A DNA stretch of 64,000 bases from Sophora flavescens (Eukaryota; Streptophyta; Magnoliopsida; Fabales; Fabaceae): the NCBI GenBank assembly GCA_030762895.1, contig CM061065.1, forward strand, positions 77,114,107-77,178,106, given 5' to 3'. Under the pieces are notes generated by a model. That model was not told the DNA's origin, searched no databases, and was given only the letters and a program-made list of their open reading frames with translations. Positions 45,576 through 57,881 of the stretch are shown piece after piece. The position numbers were made by a program, and so were the translations under genes. Each line of letters begins with the position of its first letter. Position 1 is the first letter of the stretch.

Positions 45576-45902
45576 GTTGTCAGTTAACAATAAAACTAAT
45601 TTTATCATTAAACTATTTTAATTAACTATTTAAAATATAAAAAATAATTAAATAAAAATTTTATTTTAAATAATATTAACAATTTTTTGTTAAGGTTATA
45701 TCTTAAGTAATATTATTCAAACTAATAATTAAATATAACAAATATTTTAAAAAATATTATTCCAACTATTTAACCAGTTCTAGTTAACTAAATTAATTAT
45801 TAATTAAATTAACAAATTAGTTAATTATTTAACATTAATTTTTTAGTTAAATGAAAAAAAAACCTACATTAAGAAGTCGGGTTAGGGGGACCCGACTGAA
45901 AT
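45576..45902. other. AT-rich DNA with hairpin motif, partner of 26590-26648
   Basis: Extremely AT-rich, then a run of A, CCTACATTAAGAAGTCGGG and a short hairpin (GTCGGGT/ACCCGAC) ending near 45897. In reverse it resembles 26590-26648. It may be the far end of the Mutator-like element. No coding sequence. Confidence 0.4.
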
Positions 45903-46280
45903 GGCACAAAACAGCAATAGAAGGGGGTTGAATAGTGTCATCACAAATCAGAGTTTTTAAAGCACAAAACAAAATTTAGTGCATATAAGACTCTTAGATA
46001 CAAACGCCTTTTTAAGCAAACTAAATATTAGCTATTAGTACTCCCCAGTTAGTTAATAGGTTAGATAGATAAACTCAATAATAAAGAGCTAGGGAAAGAA
46101 AGTACTCAGAGATTTATCCTGGTTCACCCATAATCTTTGGGCTACATACAGTCCTTAGCTTCACCAATATTTAATACTATAACCGATCAAGGTTACAGAC
46201 GAGTATTATTTGCACACCTAGCCTCTCCAAGCTCAACACAAGTATTATTTGCACACCTAGCCTCTTCAGGCTCAATAAGT
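45903..46280 (-). repeat. SIRE-type copia LTR fragment (reverse)
   Basis: On the minus strand it ends CTATTCAACCCCCTTCTATTG, the phrase that closes SIRE/Maximus LTRs (compare ATTCAACCCCTCCTTCTTG at 47751). It contains two copies of GAGGCTAGGTGTGCAAATAA. It lies immediately beside, and opposite to, the LTR at 46281, so it belongs to another insertion. Confidence 0.5.
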
Positions 46281-47784
46281 TGTTAGAACCAAAATGGTTT
46301 TGGATTAAAATAATCTCTTAAGTTTTGATGCTAACAAAAATGTTAAATTTGTATGGCAAAGTATTGTCAAAGATCTAACTTGTTTGTTATAAGTATGCAT
46401 GGATTACTTGATTTTATGCGAGTTAGAGGAACTAAATTTTAAAGTATGGAATCTACAGATTCTATTTCAAACCTTTAGACTAGTCTACAACTCTTGGTAA
46501 AATTGAGTCTTTAGCTTTATGGTAGACGAGATCGTTAAAATAAGAATAGACGATGTCTTAGAATTAACTAAGGTAGAAGCATTACTAAGTCTAAAGAAAA
46601 ATTAAGTAGACAAGACATTGAAAGATAACAAGTCCAAAGAAGACGGAGTTGCTTCACTATACACCACGTCAGCAGACGAGCTCTTAAGTATAGCACGTCC
46701 ATCTCTCTGGACTAGGCGGAAAGTATGTAGATGCATTATCAATAGACGAGCCCGTCTCACTGATAAGTAAATCTTGCACGTCCAAAGACCTGCGCGTCCA
46801 CTAGTTTTAAGACGTGAACCGGTCTAATCTTAATCGTATTTATTTCAAATGATTACTTATTTAATTCAAAGAATATATGTCTTTTACCTTGATTCTTCTA
46901 TTGTATAAAATCTTTATCTCTTGGATAAAAGAACTTCGTACCATCAGAACCATAAACCTTTGTACTATGTCAAACTACATTGTTGTAAAGATCAAGTCAA
47001 GTACAAAGATTGTAAGTCAGAAAGCAACATTTGGTACAACAGAGAAGTGACAGTTCTACTTTGAACATTCCTCTGATAAACAAAAGCACTTCTCAGTGAA
47101 GCATATCAAGTTATCAATCTCAACGGGTCCAAGCATTTAATGCTAAGTCCAAACTGATACAATTTGAAGACCGTTGAAGAAGATCAAGACAGAGAAGCAT
47201 TTCAGCTATATATATATATATATACTTGAAGAACTTCAAGAAGTGACCTAGATTCAATATATAGATATACGAAGTAATACAAGCTCTGATATCATAAGTG
47301 CAAAAACTGTGTTGAAATTGTAATACAAGTTTATGTGTAAATCTTGTTGATCTTAAACTTTCAAATCCTCACACATAGTGAGTTCTTAGATCAAGGTTTT
47401 AAATCTCTTTGTTAGAGTTACAGCCTGAAGAGGCTTGGTAGAGAAAGGATACTTGTAGCCTGAAGAGGTGTTGAATACTTATAATCTATTTGGAGAATAG
47501 TGGATAAAACCTTCAGGTAGAAGGGACTGGACGTAGCTCTTGGTTGGAAGAGAGTGAACCATGATAAAACACTTGCGTGAATCTTCTAAACCCTTATCTA
47601 TTACAGTTTTTGTTTATACTAACCGTGGAGTTCTGAATCTGAGTTTATTAACTCTTCAAAAAAAAAAATTCCTGTTTGTGTGTTGTTTTTATTGTTTTGC
47701 TTGTTAAAGGTTTGAGAAAAGACTTTTTCGAAAATTTGTTAAGAAACACAATTCAACCCCTCCTTCTTGTGTTTCCCTGTGTCA
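46281..47784 (+). repeat. 5' LTR of SIRE-like copia element
   Basis: It starts TGTTAGAACCAAAATGG and ends TTCCCTGTGTCA, about 1.5 kb. It has a TA tract at about 47210-47223 and repeated AGACGAG/CGTCCA words. The primer site follows 8 bp later. A related LTR piece is at 53822-54759. Confidence 0.75.
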
Positions 47785-47792
47785 ACTTTAGT

Positions 47793-47804
47793 TGGTATCA
47801 GAGC
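47793..47804 (+). other. Primer binding site, tRNA-iMet type
   Basis: TGGTATCAGAGC, 8 bp after the LTR end. This is the usual copia primer site. Confidence 0.85.
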
Positions 47805-47828
47805 TCAGCCTCGAAAGGGTTGAGCATC

Positions 47829-49524
47829 TTACAAGTGTTGAGAGAGTACGATCCAACAAGCATAGATACAGAAGGACAAGTAATCAACAAACCTCTTCTC
47901 TTTGATGGTAGTGATTATGACTACTAGAAAAAGAGATTGACGACTTTTCTTGATGCACAAAACATGGACATCTGGGAGCTGATTGAAACTGGCTATACTG
48001 AGCCAAGAGGTGATACTGGAGCTACTATTCCTAGAGCTCAATGGACTCAAGAGCAGAAAACTCAACTCAATCTTAAAGCTAAGCACTATTTGATGTGTGC
48101 TATCACCAGATCTGAGTATGATAAAGTCCATAGCTGTAACATGGCTAAGGAAATATGGGATACTCTTGCCCTAGCTCATGAAAGGTTGTCCCAAGTTAAG
48201 GAGTCAAAAATAAGCATGCTGGTTCATCAGTATGAATTATTTAAAATGGCTGAATATGAGACTATAGATCAAATGTTTGGAAGATTCCAAACTACCATCA
48301 ACAGTCTCAAATCTCTTGGAAAAACCTATGAGAACAGAGATCATATTAGAAAAATTTTGAGGAGCTTACATAAACAGTGGAGACCTAAGGTCACTGCTAT
48401 TCAGGAAGCAAAGAACCTCAATACTCTCTCTTTGGAGGAACTTCTTGGATCTTTAAAAGTTCATGAGCTTGAGCTCAATGAAGAAGAAAATTCCAGAAAA
48501 GGAAAATCTATTGCCCTAAAGGCAAAGAAGACTGTCTCTTCCAAAGTTCTTAAAGTTGAGGAATCCTCTGATGAAGAAGATCCTTCTGAAAGTGATGAAG
48601 TATCTGATGAGGATGAACTATCTTTCATCTCCAGAAAGATTCAACATATGCGGAGAAAGAAATGTGGTTTCAGAAGGAAGTAGTTCAACAAAAAGTTCAT
48701 CAAGGAGAAATCAGACTCTAAGGAAAAAGGTCCACCTCTGTGCTTCGAGTGCAAAAAGCCTGGTCATTTCAAAGCTGACTGCTCAGAACTAAAGGACAAA
48801 AAGAAGTTCTTCAAAAAGAAGAAAGGCTTGATGGCTACTTGGCAGGATCTAGATCTGTCTTCATCTGATGAAGAAAATGAAGCAGAAGAAAAGGCAAATA
48901 TCTGTCTCATGGCTGGTATATCGTCAGAAAGTGAATACATTGATGACGAGGTAATGGATTCTGACCCTTCCATTCTTCAAGATGCATTTGATGAATTACT
49001 GCATAACTTATCAATTCTGTCTCATGAATATAGAAGTCTCAAAAAGAAATTTTCAAAACTATCTAAATAATTTTATAGGGTTTGCATGGAGAAAATAAGT
49101 CTTGTAGATGAAAATGACAAACTGAAATAAGAGAATGTCAGTCTAACTGACAAACTCAAGTGTGAGCCAGGTGTCTCTTGTGAAGTTGCAAAACTGAAAC
49201 AAGATGTGACATACCTGACAGACACTCTATCTAAATTTGTAGGTGGCTCAGATAAACTAAGTTTAATTTTAAGGTACTCTAGGTCCCCTCATGATAAGTC
49301 TGGCCTTGGTTATGACAAAGAAAAGCATCAAGCATCCCATAAAAAGTCAAAACCACATATGCATAGTAGAACCTCAAAAGCTCAAACACTGCATGTTAAA
49401 ACTAAACTGAGCTCGTCCAACACTTACTGTAAAGTGTGTGAAAAAAGTGGTCATGTAACATCTAGATGCATACATTATAAGCATATTAAACATGCTCGTC
49501 CAATGACTACTAACAAGAAATGAC
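47829..49524 (+). pseudogene. SIRE-like copia gag
   Basis: It begins near REYDPTSIDTEGQVINKPLL, with a TAG in place of a Trp codon after GSDYDY. It continues KRLTTFLDAQNMDIWELIET, AKEIWDTLALAHERLSQVKE, FGRFQTTINSLKSLGKTY and LNTLSLEELLGSLKVHELEL, the copia gag core. A Ser/Glu/Asp-rich tail follows (SSDEEDPSESDEVSDEDE). The zinc knuckle CFECKKPGHFKADC is at about 48740-48785. A later coiled part runs to 49524 and has a second knuckle (CKVCEKSGHVTSRC). Stops at 47926, 48681, 49069 and 49128 break it. Confidence 0.8.
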
Positions 49525-49554
49525 CCAAGTCAATTTGGGTACCTAAAGATAAGA

Positions 49555-50061
49555 TTGTACATGTTGCAGACTTGCTTAACAACTGAAAAGAAACACACAT
49601 CCTGGTACTTGGACAGTGGTTGCTCACGTCACATGACGGGAGAAAGGTGTATGTTCCAAGATCTTAAACATAGGGATGGTGACTGGGTAACCTTTAGAGG
49701 TAATCAGAAAGGGAAGATCATTGGCGTAGGTAAAATAGGTAAACATCATTTTCCCTCCATTGATAATGTTCTTTTAGTTAATGGTTTAAAACACAATCTG
49801 CTAAGCATAAGTCAATTATATGATAGTGAGTTTGTTGTTTCTTTTGATAAGAACATGTGTAATGCTAAGAAACCTGATGGATCACTCTTATTCACTATCA
49901 AGAGGCAAAACAATCTATATAAGATTGACTTGGAGGACCTTACAAATCAAAGTGTCTCATGTCTAGTGTCCATTGAAGATGAACGATGGATTTGGCACAA
50001 AAGGCTAGGTCATGCAAGCTTGAAATTAATTTCAAAGCTAAATAAGCATAACCTCGTGTGA
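49555..50061 (+). pseudogene. Copia protease and GAG-pre-integrase domain
   Basis: The frame has SWYLDSGCSRHMTGERCMF (protease; the DSGC variant is usual in SIRE), GVGKIGKHHFPSIDNVLLVN, LKHNLLSISQLYD, and a pre-integrase HKRLGHASLKLISKL. It is continuous to a TGA at 50059-50061. Confidence 0.85.
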
Positions 50062-51113
50062 GGATTACCAAAGCTTAACTTCAAATTTGATGTTCTCCGT
50101 GATGTATGTCAAAAGGGAAAACAAGTCAAAGGTTCCTTGAATCTAAGAATATTGTTAGTACCAATAGACCACTAGAGTTGCTACACCTTGATCTGTTTAG
50201 ACCAACTAGGACTGCCTCTATTAGTGGAAAGAAATATGGTCTAGTATAGTAGACGACTACACTAGTTGGACATGGGTTATGTTCCTAGCTTACAAGGATG
50301 AGTCTTTCAAGCTCTTTTCTGTATTCTTCAAATGTGTACAGAATGAAAAAGGCATGTGTATCACTTAAATTAGAAGTAACCATGGGGAGAGTTTGAAAAT
50401 GAGCTATTTCATAAGTTCTGTGAAGAAAGTGGAATACTTCACAACTTCTCAATACCTAGAACACCACAGCAAAATGGTGTGGTAAGAGAAAGAACAAATC
50501 TCTTCAAGAGATGGCTAGAACAATGCTCAATGATAACTCTGTCCCTAGACACTTTTGGGTTGAAGCTGTTAATAGCGCATGCTACATTCAGAACAAAATA
50601 TACATTAGACCAATATTGAATAAGACTCCTTATGAATTGTGGAAAGGACGAAAACCCAACATATCTTACTTACATCCTTTTGGTTGTAAATGCTATATAT
50701 TGAATACTAAAGATCAACTAGGTAAGTTTGATGCTAAAGTAGATAATGGAATTATGTTAGGATATTCTGAATCATCAAAAGGGTTTAGCGTTTATAATTC
50801 TAGAACTTTAGTAGTAGAAGAATGTATACATGTTAAGTTTGATGACAAGCAGCCTGATAAGAAATTATCAGAGCTTGATGAAGCTATTGCAGATTTGAAT
50901 CTCAAGGACTCTGAAATTCAAGTAAATGTCAAACCTGGTGATCAAATGGATGACCTTCAACAGCATGAGTCAGGAACTTCAACTTTTCAACAAGAAAATG
51001 TTCAGAGATCTTGGTACTTCAGGAACTATCATCCTCAAGATCAAATCATTGGGAATCCTAATGATAAGCTAAGTACCAGATCTACATTCAGAGAGCAAGA
51101 TGATTCTGCCTAA
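50062..51113 (+). pseudogene. Copia integrase, decayed
   Basis: Fragments of the core are readable at 50160-50500 in shifting frames (LLHLDLFRPTRTASI-type text, then HNFSIPRTPQQNGVV). A long open frame follows at 50511-51113 (MARTMLNDNSVPRHFWVEAV, YELWKGRKPNISYLHPFGCK, GIMLGYSESSKGF, VVEECIHVKFDD). This is the integrase C-terminal half and the spacer to RT. At least three stops lie upstream of 50511. Confidence 0.8.
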
Positions 51114-51176
51114 GTCTATGAGTTAGAACCAAAGACAATAGACGAGACTCTACTGGACGGGGGCTGGATTCTTACA

Positions 51177-51446
51177 ATGCAGGAAGAACTAAACCAGTTT
51201 GAGAGAAGTGAAGTTTGGACTCTTGTGCCTTTACCAAAAGACAAATCAGTTATTGGAACCAAATGGGTGTACAGAAACAAGCTTGATGAATATGGTAAGG
51301 TGGTAAGAAATAAAGCTAGACTTGTTGCACAAGGCTATTCTCAAGAAGAAGGTATAGATTACACTGAAACTTTTGCACCAGTTGCTATATTAGAGGCTAT
51401 TCGCATCTTATTATCATTCACGGTCTATTATGCATGTAGGGACTAT
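51177..51446 (+). pseudogene. Copia reverse transcriptase start, truncated
   Basis: The frame reads QEELNQFERSEVWTLVPLPK, IGTKWVYRNKLDEYGKVVRN, KARLVAQGYSQEEGIDYTET, FAPVAILEAIRILL, the first RT motifs of copia. It breaks off at about 51446 into unrelated DNA, before the YVDD active site. Confidence 0.9.
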
Positions 51447-51461
51447 TGCTTGGGCACCTAA

Positions 51462-52061
51462 ACACACTAACAGTACACATCAATAATCCAACAGAGTGTT
51501 TAGGAAAGAGACAAATGGAGGGACTAACGTGTCATTCTTTTGTCATTCTAAGGTGAGTTTTTTTCTCAAGGATGAAAAGTGATAACTAAAAAATTATCAA
51601 GAATTAAATGGGCCTTTAGTCTAATAAAAACTATAAAACTTAGGTAGAGTTTTTTTAAGTGTTGTGGTGTAGTTTTTTAATAAAAAATAATTTTTTGATT
51701 GATAAACTATAAAAAAATATATAAATGTTATTTTTTTATTAAAGAATATTATTTAAAAAATATTTAAATTTGTCTTAATATTATTACATTTATAATATTT
51801 ACCAAGAAAATTTATTTATAATCTCTATTATTTGGATTTGAATAGACCAGATCATCATATTTATTTGAGGTACACCCACATTAATTAGGGATTATTGGAA
51901 TGCCAAAGATCCCGGAAGATGGATAGAGATTTCATCTAGAGGATCACTTTGTGAAAATGCCTTTAGGATCTGGTATATTCTAATCCAAGTTTAGTTATGA
52001 CGTGTTTAAGTTCTACAAATTAAATCTAGTGTGTTTTTTAGTCTAAAAAAGATATATGCTC
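51462..52061. other. Non-coding AT-rich DNA
   Basis: No coding sequence or repeat boundary recognised between the truncated copia element and the gypsy RT fragment. Confidence 0.4.
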
Positions 52062-53821
52062 CCCTCAGTTGATCCATTAAATCATCTATTTTAGGTAGTG
52101 AATACTTATTCTTGATAATAACTTTGTTTAGTTGCCTATAATCTACGCACTAGGGTAGGACAAGTTAGGTCGACCTAACCAGAACCCGAAAAGCCTTCTA
52201 GAAGAATCAAGGGAACGAGCAGATTGCTTCAGGCTAACGGGTCAGCGGTCATTTTCTCGGGTGTGCTTGGTTTTCTTCGGGCGATTTCGAATTTAGAAAT
52301 TGTAATCCATCAAAACTCGTACTCGACCGATGGGGAAGGGATAACAATTCGCAAAACCAGTACAAATGTACAATACAATAATATATAACTAAATATTGGC
52401 ATGGATTCAAGCTCAATCCCACTGCTCGAGGATTCTACTATGCAATAGGAATATTAAAAGTCAAAACGTGTGTCAGGGGATCTATCCCACTGGCGGATAA
52501 CATTACACTTTTTTTATTAAAAATATTTTTTTAGAAAAATAACAAATTTTTTGGTGATATTTAGTAAAATATTTTTTTTTTCCTTAAATATCACGTTCAC
52601 TTAAAAAAAACCTACATGGGCTCTATCCCTTTTTTTAACCAAAATGAGAAAAACTTTTGCTCCTTCTAAGTTCTAACCCTAGTATTGATGCAGTTGTTCA
52701 ACACTTCAGCCACCGTGCCGTCGCGTTGCTACTCAACCACCATCGTGTTGTCGCATTGCTAATTAACCACCATCGTGCCTCAGTGCCGATGACTGACCTC
52801 ATGCATCGTTGTCTTTGGTTCCATTTTTCCAAATCTCCTTCCTCTCACTGTCGCAGCTCCCTCCGCTTACTGCTGCATCTTGTTTCCCCTCGCCACTGCA
52901 TGTTTCTGCTCTGGTGCGTTTTCGATATGCTTTTCTCTGGTCTTGTTTCCCCTTTCGACGGATACTCAAATCTGCCAACGAAGAAGAAGAATGGGTGCTG
53001 ATTTTCTTTTGTACACAATGGTTTGTCGTTTTATTTTTGTCCTGTCTTCTTCATATGGGTCAATATAGTTTTGCTTCTTCATATGCGTGTTTTGGTTTCT
53101 GGGTTTTCTTCCTAATATGTCTTCTCTTCTCATACAGCTTACAATTTTTATTGTTAGATCTAAAATCGTGACAGCTCACCTGTACAGCCGCTGAGCCGCC
53201 GAAATCACCACCAGCCCAATCCGATGGTATAAATAGACGACAGTGGGTTAGGTATTTTGCACTTTGGTTTTCTACGCATTGTAATTTTTGGGGCCGAATC
53301 CAACAGTAACCGACCGGTGTCCAGCCCTACTATGCACAATCTTGAACTCACATCTTTATTCTTCACCAACAACATTGGAGCTCCTCAACTGATAAATTGT
53401 TTGCCTAACATCTCTTCTAGTTGCTTCTTTAACTTAGCCATCTCTGCTGGCAACATTTGAGAAGGTGCGATTGAGATGAGTCCAGCTCTCAAAACTAAAT
53501 CAATAGAAAACTTTATTTCACGTTCTGGGGTAAACCTGGTATTTCTTCTGGGAACACTTTAGGAAAATCTCGTACTACTAGCACATTACCTATATCTACG
53601 GCCCCCATGCTTCCAAGGGACACAACAACATATATCCTTGAACTCCTCCTTCATTTAAGCATCTAACTGGTTGGCAGTTAAAAATTCATAATTCTCTAAC
53701 TAAGGAAATATCAAGGTTTTATTTGCACAGTCCAATAGGATATGGTTGAAAGACAACCAATCCATTCTAAGTATAACATCTAATTGTGAAAGGGAAAGAC
53801 AAATCAAATTCATTAAAAAGG
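52062..53821 (-). pseudogene. Gypsy protease-RT fragment, split by a hAT insertion
   Basis: On the minus strand, 53821-53330 encodes a protease end and spacer (DVILRMDWLSFNHILLDCAN, then [24 protein letters not shown] text) up to the RT start. 52150-52062 continues with YRQLNK-type and [24 protein letters not shown] motifs. Both halves join if the block 52151-53329 and one target duplication are removed. The lineage resembles Tekay-like pol but is diverged. Stops and frameshifts are present. Confidence 0.7.
52151..53329. mobile_element. Non-autonomous hAT element with 8-bp target duplication
   Basis: The left end reads TAGGGTAGGACAAG. The right end, complemented, reads TAGGGCTGGACACCGG, a typical hAT terminal repeat. 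The flanks are CTACGCAC (52143-52150) and CTATGCAC (53330-53337), with one mismatch. The 1179-bp interior has no transposase. It contains a His/Ser-rich segment (52657-53001) of repeats such as CACCATCGTG that looks like low-complexity or captured sequence and is not a supported protein. Confidence 0.85.
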
Positions 53822-54759
53822 TGTTGAGACCTCATAAGTCTGAGACATATTCGGTGTGTAAATTCTCTAAGTTTTGATGATTCCAAATAGATCAAGTATG
53901 GTAATATTGAACCTTATGAAAATACTAATGAGTCTGATAAGTGTGCAGGAAAATAGACTTAAGGTCACTCGTCTAAAAATCTGACCCATCTAATTTTTAG
54001 TACAACGTAGTTTTTAGACTTGTCTAAAAACTCGCTCGTCTAAAAATAATTATCTCAGACATAGACCAAGTCAAAGCTTAATCAAGATTCTAATCTAGTT
54101 GATGACGTGGCAAGAATCATAAGTCTGAAGAAGTCTCAGTGGATCACCTATCTAAAAATGACTCAATCAATCATCTAAGTTTTGGCTCATTATCACCCGT
54201 CTAAATCTGGACTGCACAAGCACCCGTCTGAATTGCAAACACTGCTACACTTGGAAAAGTGTCAGTCTGTCAGAATGAAGTCCAAGTCAACTTTATTCAA
54301 ATAAGACGCCTTCATTAAGGATCTCGAAGACCTCTGGACAAGAACACAAAGGATAAAGAATAAAGAACATTTGTTTCAAGGTTTTAAGGAATAAACACGC
54401 AACTTCTGTACCACAATAGTCAATTTTTATCTCTTCTTGTACAAAGTAAAAGTGCTTTCCAGAAAGTGAACTGAGTGTTGCACTGAAAGAGGAAAGCTCT
54501 CTGCTGCTAGTACAAGAAGCCTACTGCAGCAACTCTGATACAACAGCTGCTCAGAAAAAAAAAGTGTACTCTTGGAATGCCTTGTTAAAACTCAACGTCC
54601 CTAAACATTTAATGCCTACACAGAACGACTCTTTGGCATTAATGGCGTTCCAGAAACTCAAATCAAAGAACACACTTTCTGAAGCTGTGCCTAACGGATC
54701 AATTGACTGAAGTCTTTATATAGATCAAACCATGAAGTTGAAGACAATAAGATGAAAAA
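53822..54759. repeat. Copia (SIRE-type) LTR piece
   Basis: It starts TGTTGAGACCTCATAAG directly after the gypsy fragment and shares wording with the LTR at 46281 (CTAAGTTTTGATGA near 53868, CGTCTAAAAA words, AAAGTGCTTTCCAG-type text). It is cut at 54759 by the LTR at 54760. No internal region. Confidence 0.55.
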
Positions 54760-57657
54760 TGTAACACCCTCCTTTTTATTTTCTGGTTTTTATTTTTCAG
54801 TAAAAATATTTTACGCTGTATTAACCGGTATAAAGGTATTTATTTATATTTTTATCTGAGTTCATGGAGATTGATTTTTATGAAATAAAAATTATATTCA
54901 TACTCTATCTTAGGGTAGAAGCTTACGATAAAAATTTGGGTTGAAAATTCAAACGGAACCCGGTCTGCGTTTTCACTGACAATATAATTTTACTGAGCAG
55001 AAAACCTAATTTTGACTCGTGAACGAAACAAAGTATGTTTTTATCATGTTTCCAACAAGATAGGCTATTTTCAAAAATTTCGTAAAAAAATAAGATATTT
55101 GACGACGTTCGGGCATTTTGTCATTAATCGGGTAATTGACAGGGCCGGGAACGGATGGAAATATCTACATATTTAGTGAAAATATCTAGATATTTATTTG
55201 AAAATATCTAGATATTTATATTTAACTTAACCATGGTTACTATTAACTATAGTTAAGGTAACTTAACCTATGTTGAGTTAAGATCAACTAAGGTTAATCC
55301 TAATGTCTATAAATAAGCAATTCACTCCCTCATTTCCTTTCCTTGCTGTGCCAGCCCTTCCCCCATCACACTTAATCATTTTCTTCATCTTCTTCTTCTC
55401 TTCACTTTCATTTCTCTAAGAACACCATATTGGATTTGTGAAGAACTTCATCAATTCTTGCCATTTTTCAAGCTTCAAGTGGTAAAACCTCTTCTCCTTA
55501 ATCATCTAAGTCTTCTCCTTCATTTATTTTGTAAGATCAAGCCATGATCATCAAGTTTTCATAAATTTCCATTCCTAGATCTAGAACTTCAAATAATTCT
55601 AGAAAATTGTAGAAAAATCCTTTTAATGTGAAACCAATTTCTATGATCTTCTTATGTCTTCTACTTTCATTTTCCAAGAGCATGTAATCAAAAAAATTTT
55701 CCTTCCCTATTTTCTTTAAGTGGCTGAATCTCACCCAAAGAAGGGTTTGATGATTTTGTTTTTATTTTTGAAATCTAATGCTTGATTAGAGCTCTCTAGT
55801 ACCTATATGATCTAAATCCAAGAGCTTGAATCCAACTAAATTTCCTAGCCTATTTTTCTAATATGGGCTGAAACCCTAACCTTTGGTGTTAGAGGATTTT
55901 TGTTTCAATTCTTTTAGTTATGATCATTGGTTTTATAATTATAAATGCTTAAGGATCATTGACCTAAAAGTTTGTGAAGTTTTGAAATCCCTAGCCTTAT
56001 TTTGGGTTGTCATAGTCGAACCTAGCCTTTTGTGGTTAAGGATGAATTTTGTTTGATTAATTCATTCGTATATTGATTGGTTGAAGGTTGATTTAATAAC
56101 CGTAGTGTTGTGACGAGGAGCTGAAAGTTCGTGTTTCCAGAGATAAGTTCAGGTGGGGGAGAGAATCAACATATCGTTGGAATCGATAAGTAGTAGATTA
56201 TATGATAATTGTGTAGGGCGACCTAAACCCTACTAGTAGTCGAGTAATCGACAAGACCAAAATCACATTGGAAACCTTTTCTGTAAAACCAATGATAAAT
56301 CCGGGATTGTAGGTTTATCGATATTAGGTTGATTTTAGTTAGTTGATGATGTCTGAATTTTATTGTTGTTGTTGAATTTACCGTGATCCGCTCATTGAGG
56401 TATTCCACCTGTATGTGTCGTATTATTTTTGGTGTTTGAATATTTTATGATGTTATGTTATGCATGATCTGCCTGGTTGTTAATATTATGCTTAGTGGAT
56501 TTTAAGCAAAGATATATATGTTGTTCGAGAGATAGTTGTTTGTTTTGGGTTTGAGATTAATGGTGACTTAGAAGTTCCTAACCTAGATGATTTATTTTAA
56601 AGAGGTGTGGTGACCTAGAATATATGTTGAGTTCTAGTGGAAGGTTAAGGCACTAGGGTGTTGTGAAAATGGGTTGGTGAGATTCACGTGTATTGGTAAT
56701 ATAATACACAAGGTCGGTGTTGTTGTTCACAACTGTGTATTGGTAATATAATACAAGAGGTCGAGAGTTCTCGCTAGACCGTTCCACCTTAGAAATTGGT
56801 TGTGCAGCTATAGTGTCATTGAATTTCATTGAGCTCCCCCGGGAGTGGAAGGGGTGTGCACCGGGAGCATCGTGCAGGTATAGTGTAATGCTTAGCTTGA
56901 GCATTCTCACCATGGAAGAGAATGTGCACCGGGAATTTGGAACCTATCGCTTGAACATCTGACTGACATTCCCTGAGAGGAATGCGTGAAAGTAATCATT
57001 AGTGGCCACGTCAGTATGAAAGTCCAGTTGTACGATATCGGGGTAGAGGATGATACTTGAATTTGAGGATGTTTTGTTAGTTAGGTGTTGAATGATGATT
57101 TGTCTGTGACAATTACTGTATAATATGCTATTACTCTTTTCTACTTTTTGATGAAAGAACTGCTTCTTATCCCCTATGTTTTTGTATTCTTGTGGTTTAC
57201 TTTACTTACATTAGAAGACCCGATGGAGGATTATGTTGCTGAGGAGCTGGACGGAGCTCTGTATGAAACGGAGGTTGCTAAGGAGTTGGATGGAACTCCT
57301 TATGAACCAGACGCTGGAGGTCGAGCTGTGATCCATGGCGATTAGAGTATAGATAGTATGGCCAATGTGTCTAAGAAGGATTATTTTTATGTTTCCGCTA
57401 AGTATGGCTTATATTTTAAGTTTATGCCTATGAGGGATCGTACTGAGAGGATACCCTCAACAGTGTTTTAGTGATGTAATAAATAAACATGTGTGTATTT
57501 ATATATTACAACCTTGGTGTGTTTAATTTGCAGAAGTTATATGATTGTTTAAATAAACTTTTAATTTTTACGTACTTTTCACGTTAAGCACACGATTAAG
57601 GAATTAATTAATAAGGTTTTAAGCTAATAAAACACCAGGGCACAACGGGGTGTCTCA
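54760..57657 (+). repeat. 5' LTR of the plus-strand Tekay-like element
   Basis: 2898 bp, TGTAACACCC...GGGGTGTCTCA. It carries the TTAACCATGGTTACTATTA words, the TCGACAAGACCAAAATC segment and GAGGATACCCTC near 57450, matching in reverse the LTRs at 28-41 kb. A TATA-like CTATAAATAA lies near 55310. Confidence 0.85.
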
Positions 57658-57659
57658 TT

Positions 57660-57671
57660 TGGTATCAGAGC
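57660..57671 (+). other. Primer binding site, tRNA-iMet type
   Basis: TGGTATCAGAGC, two bases after the LTR end. Confidence 0.85.
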
Positions 57672-57881
57672 AGTTTGATTCTGATCGGACTGCGAGTTGT
57701 AGGATGTTGTTACTGGCCGTGTCTAGTTGAATCCACATCGGATTTTGACTATGCTTAGAAGTTGGGTAGTGTGTACGAACCTGCGAAAATTAATATTGGT
57801 ATGGCATATGGTATGTATATACTTGCCTATGTAGTATTATATGTCATACTAATGAGAGCGGATGATTACTTTTACAGAATC

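Larger units (their letters stand above)
46281..51461 (+). mobile_element. SIRE/Maximus-like Ty1/copia element, 3' half missing
   Basis: 5' LTR (46281-47784), initiator-Met primer site (47793-47804), gag with zinc knuckles, protease, integrase and the first ~90 codons of reverse transcriptase. The frame is lost at about 51446 and the rest of RT, RNase H, any env-like region and the 3' LTR are absent. The long gag with a Ser/Asp/Glu-rich tail fits the SIRE lineage. Multiple stops show that it is old. Confidence 0.85.

Noticed and set aside
52657..53171. Short Ser/His- and Phe-rich frames in the small hAT element
   Set aside because: Three overlapping frames of similar length, none with a domain or splice partner. 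At best this is captured sequence, and no protein can be supported.
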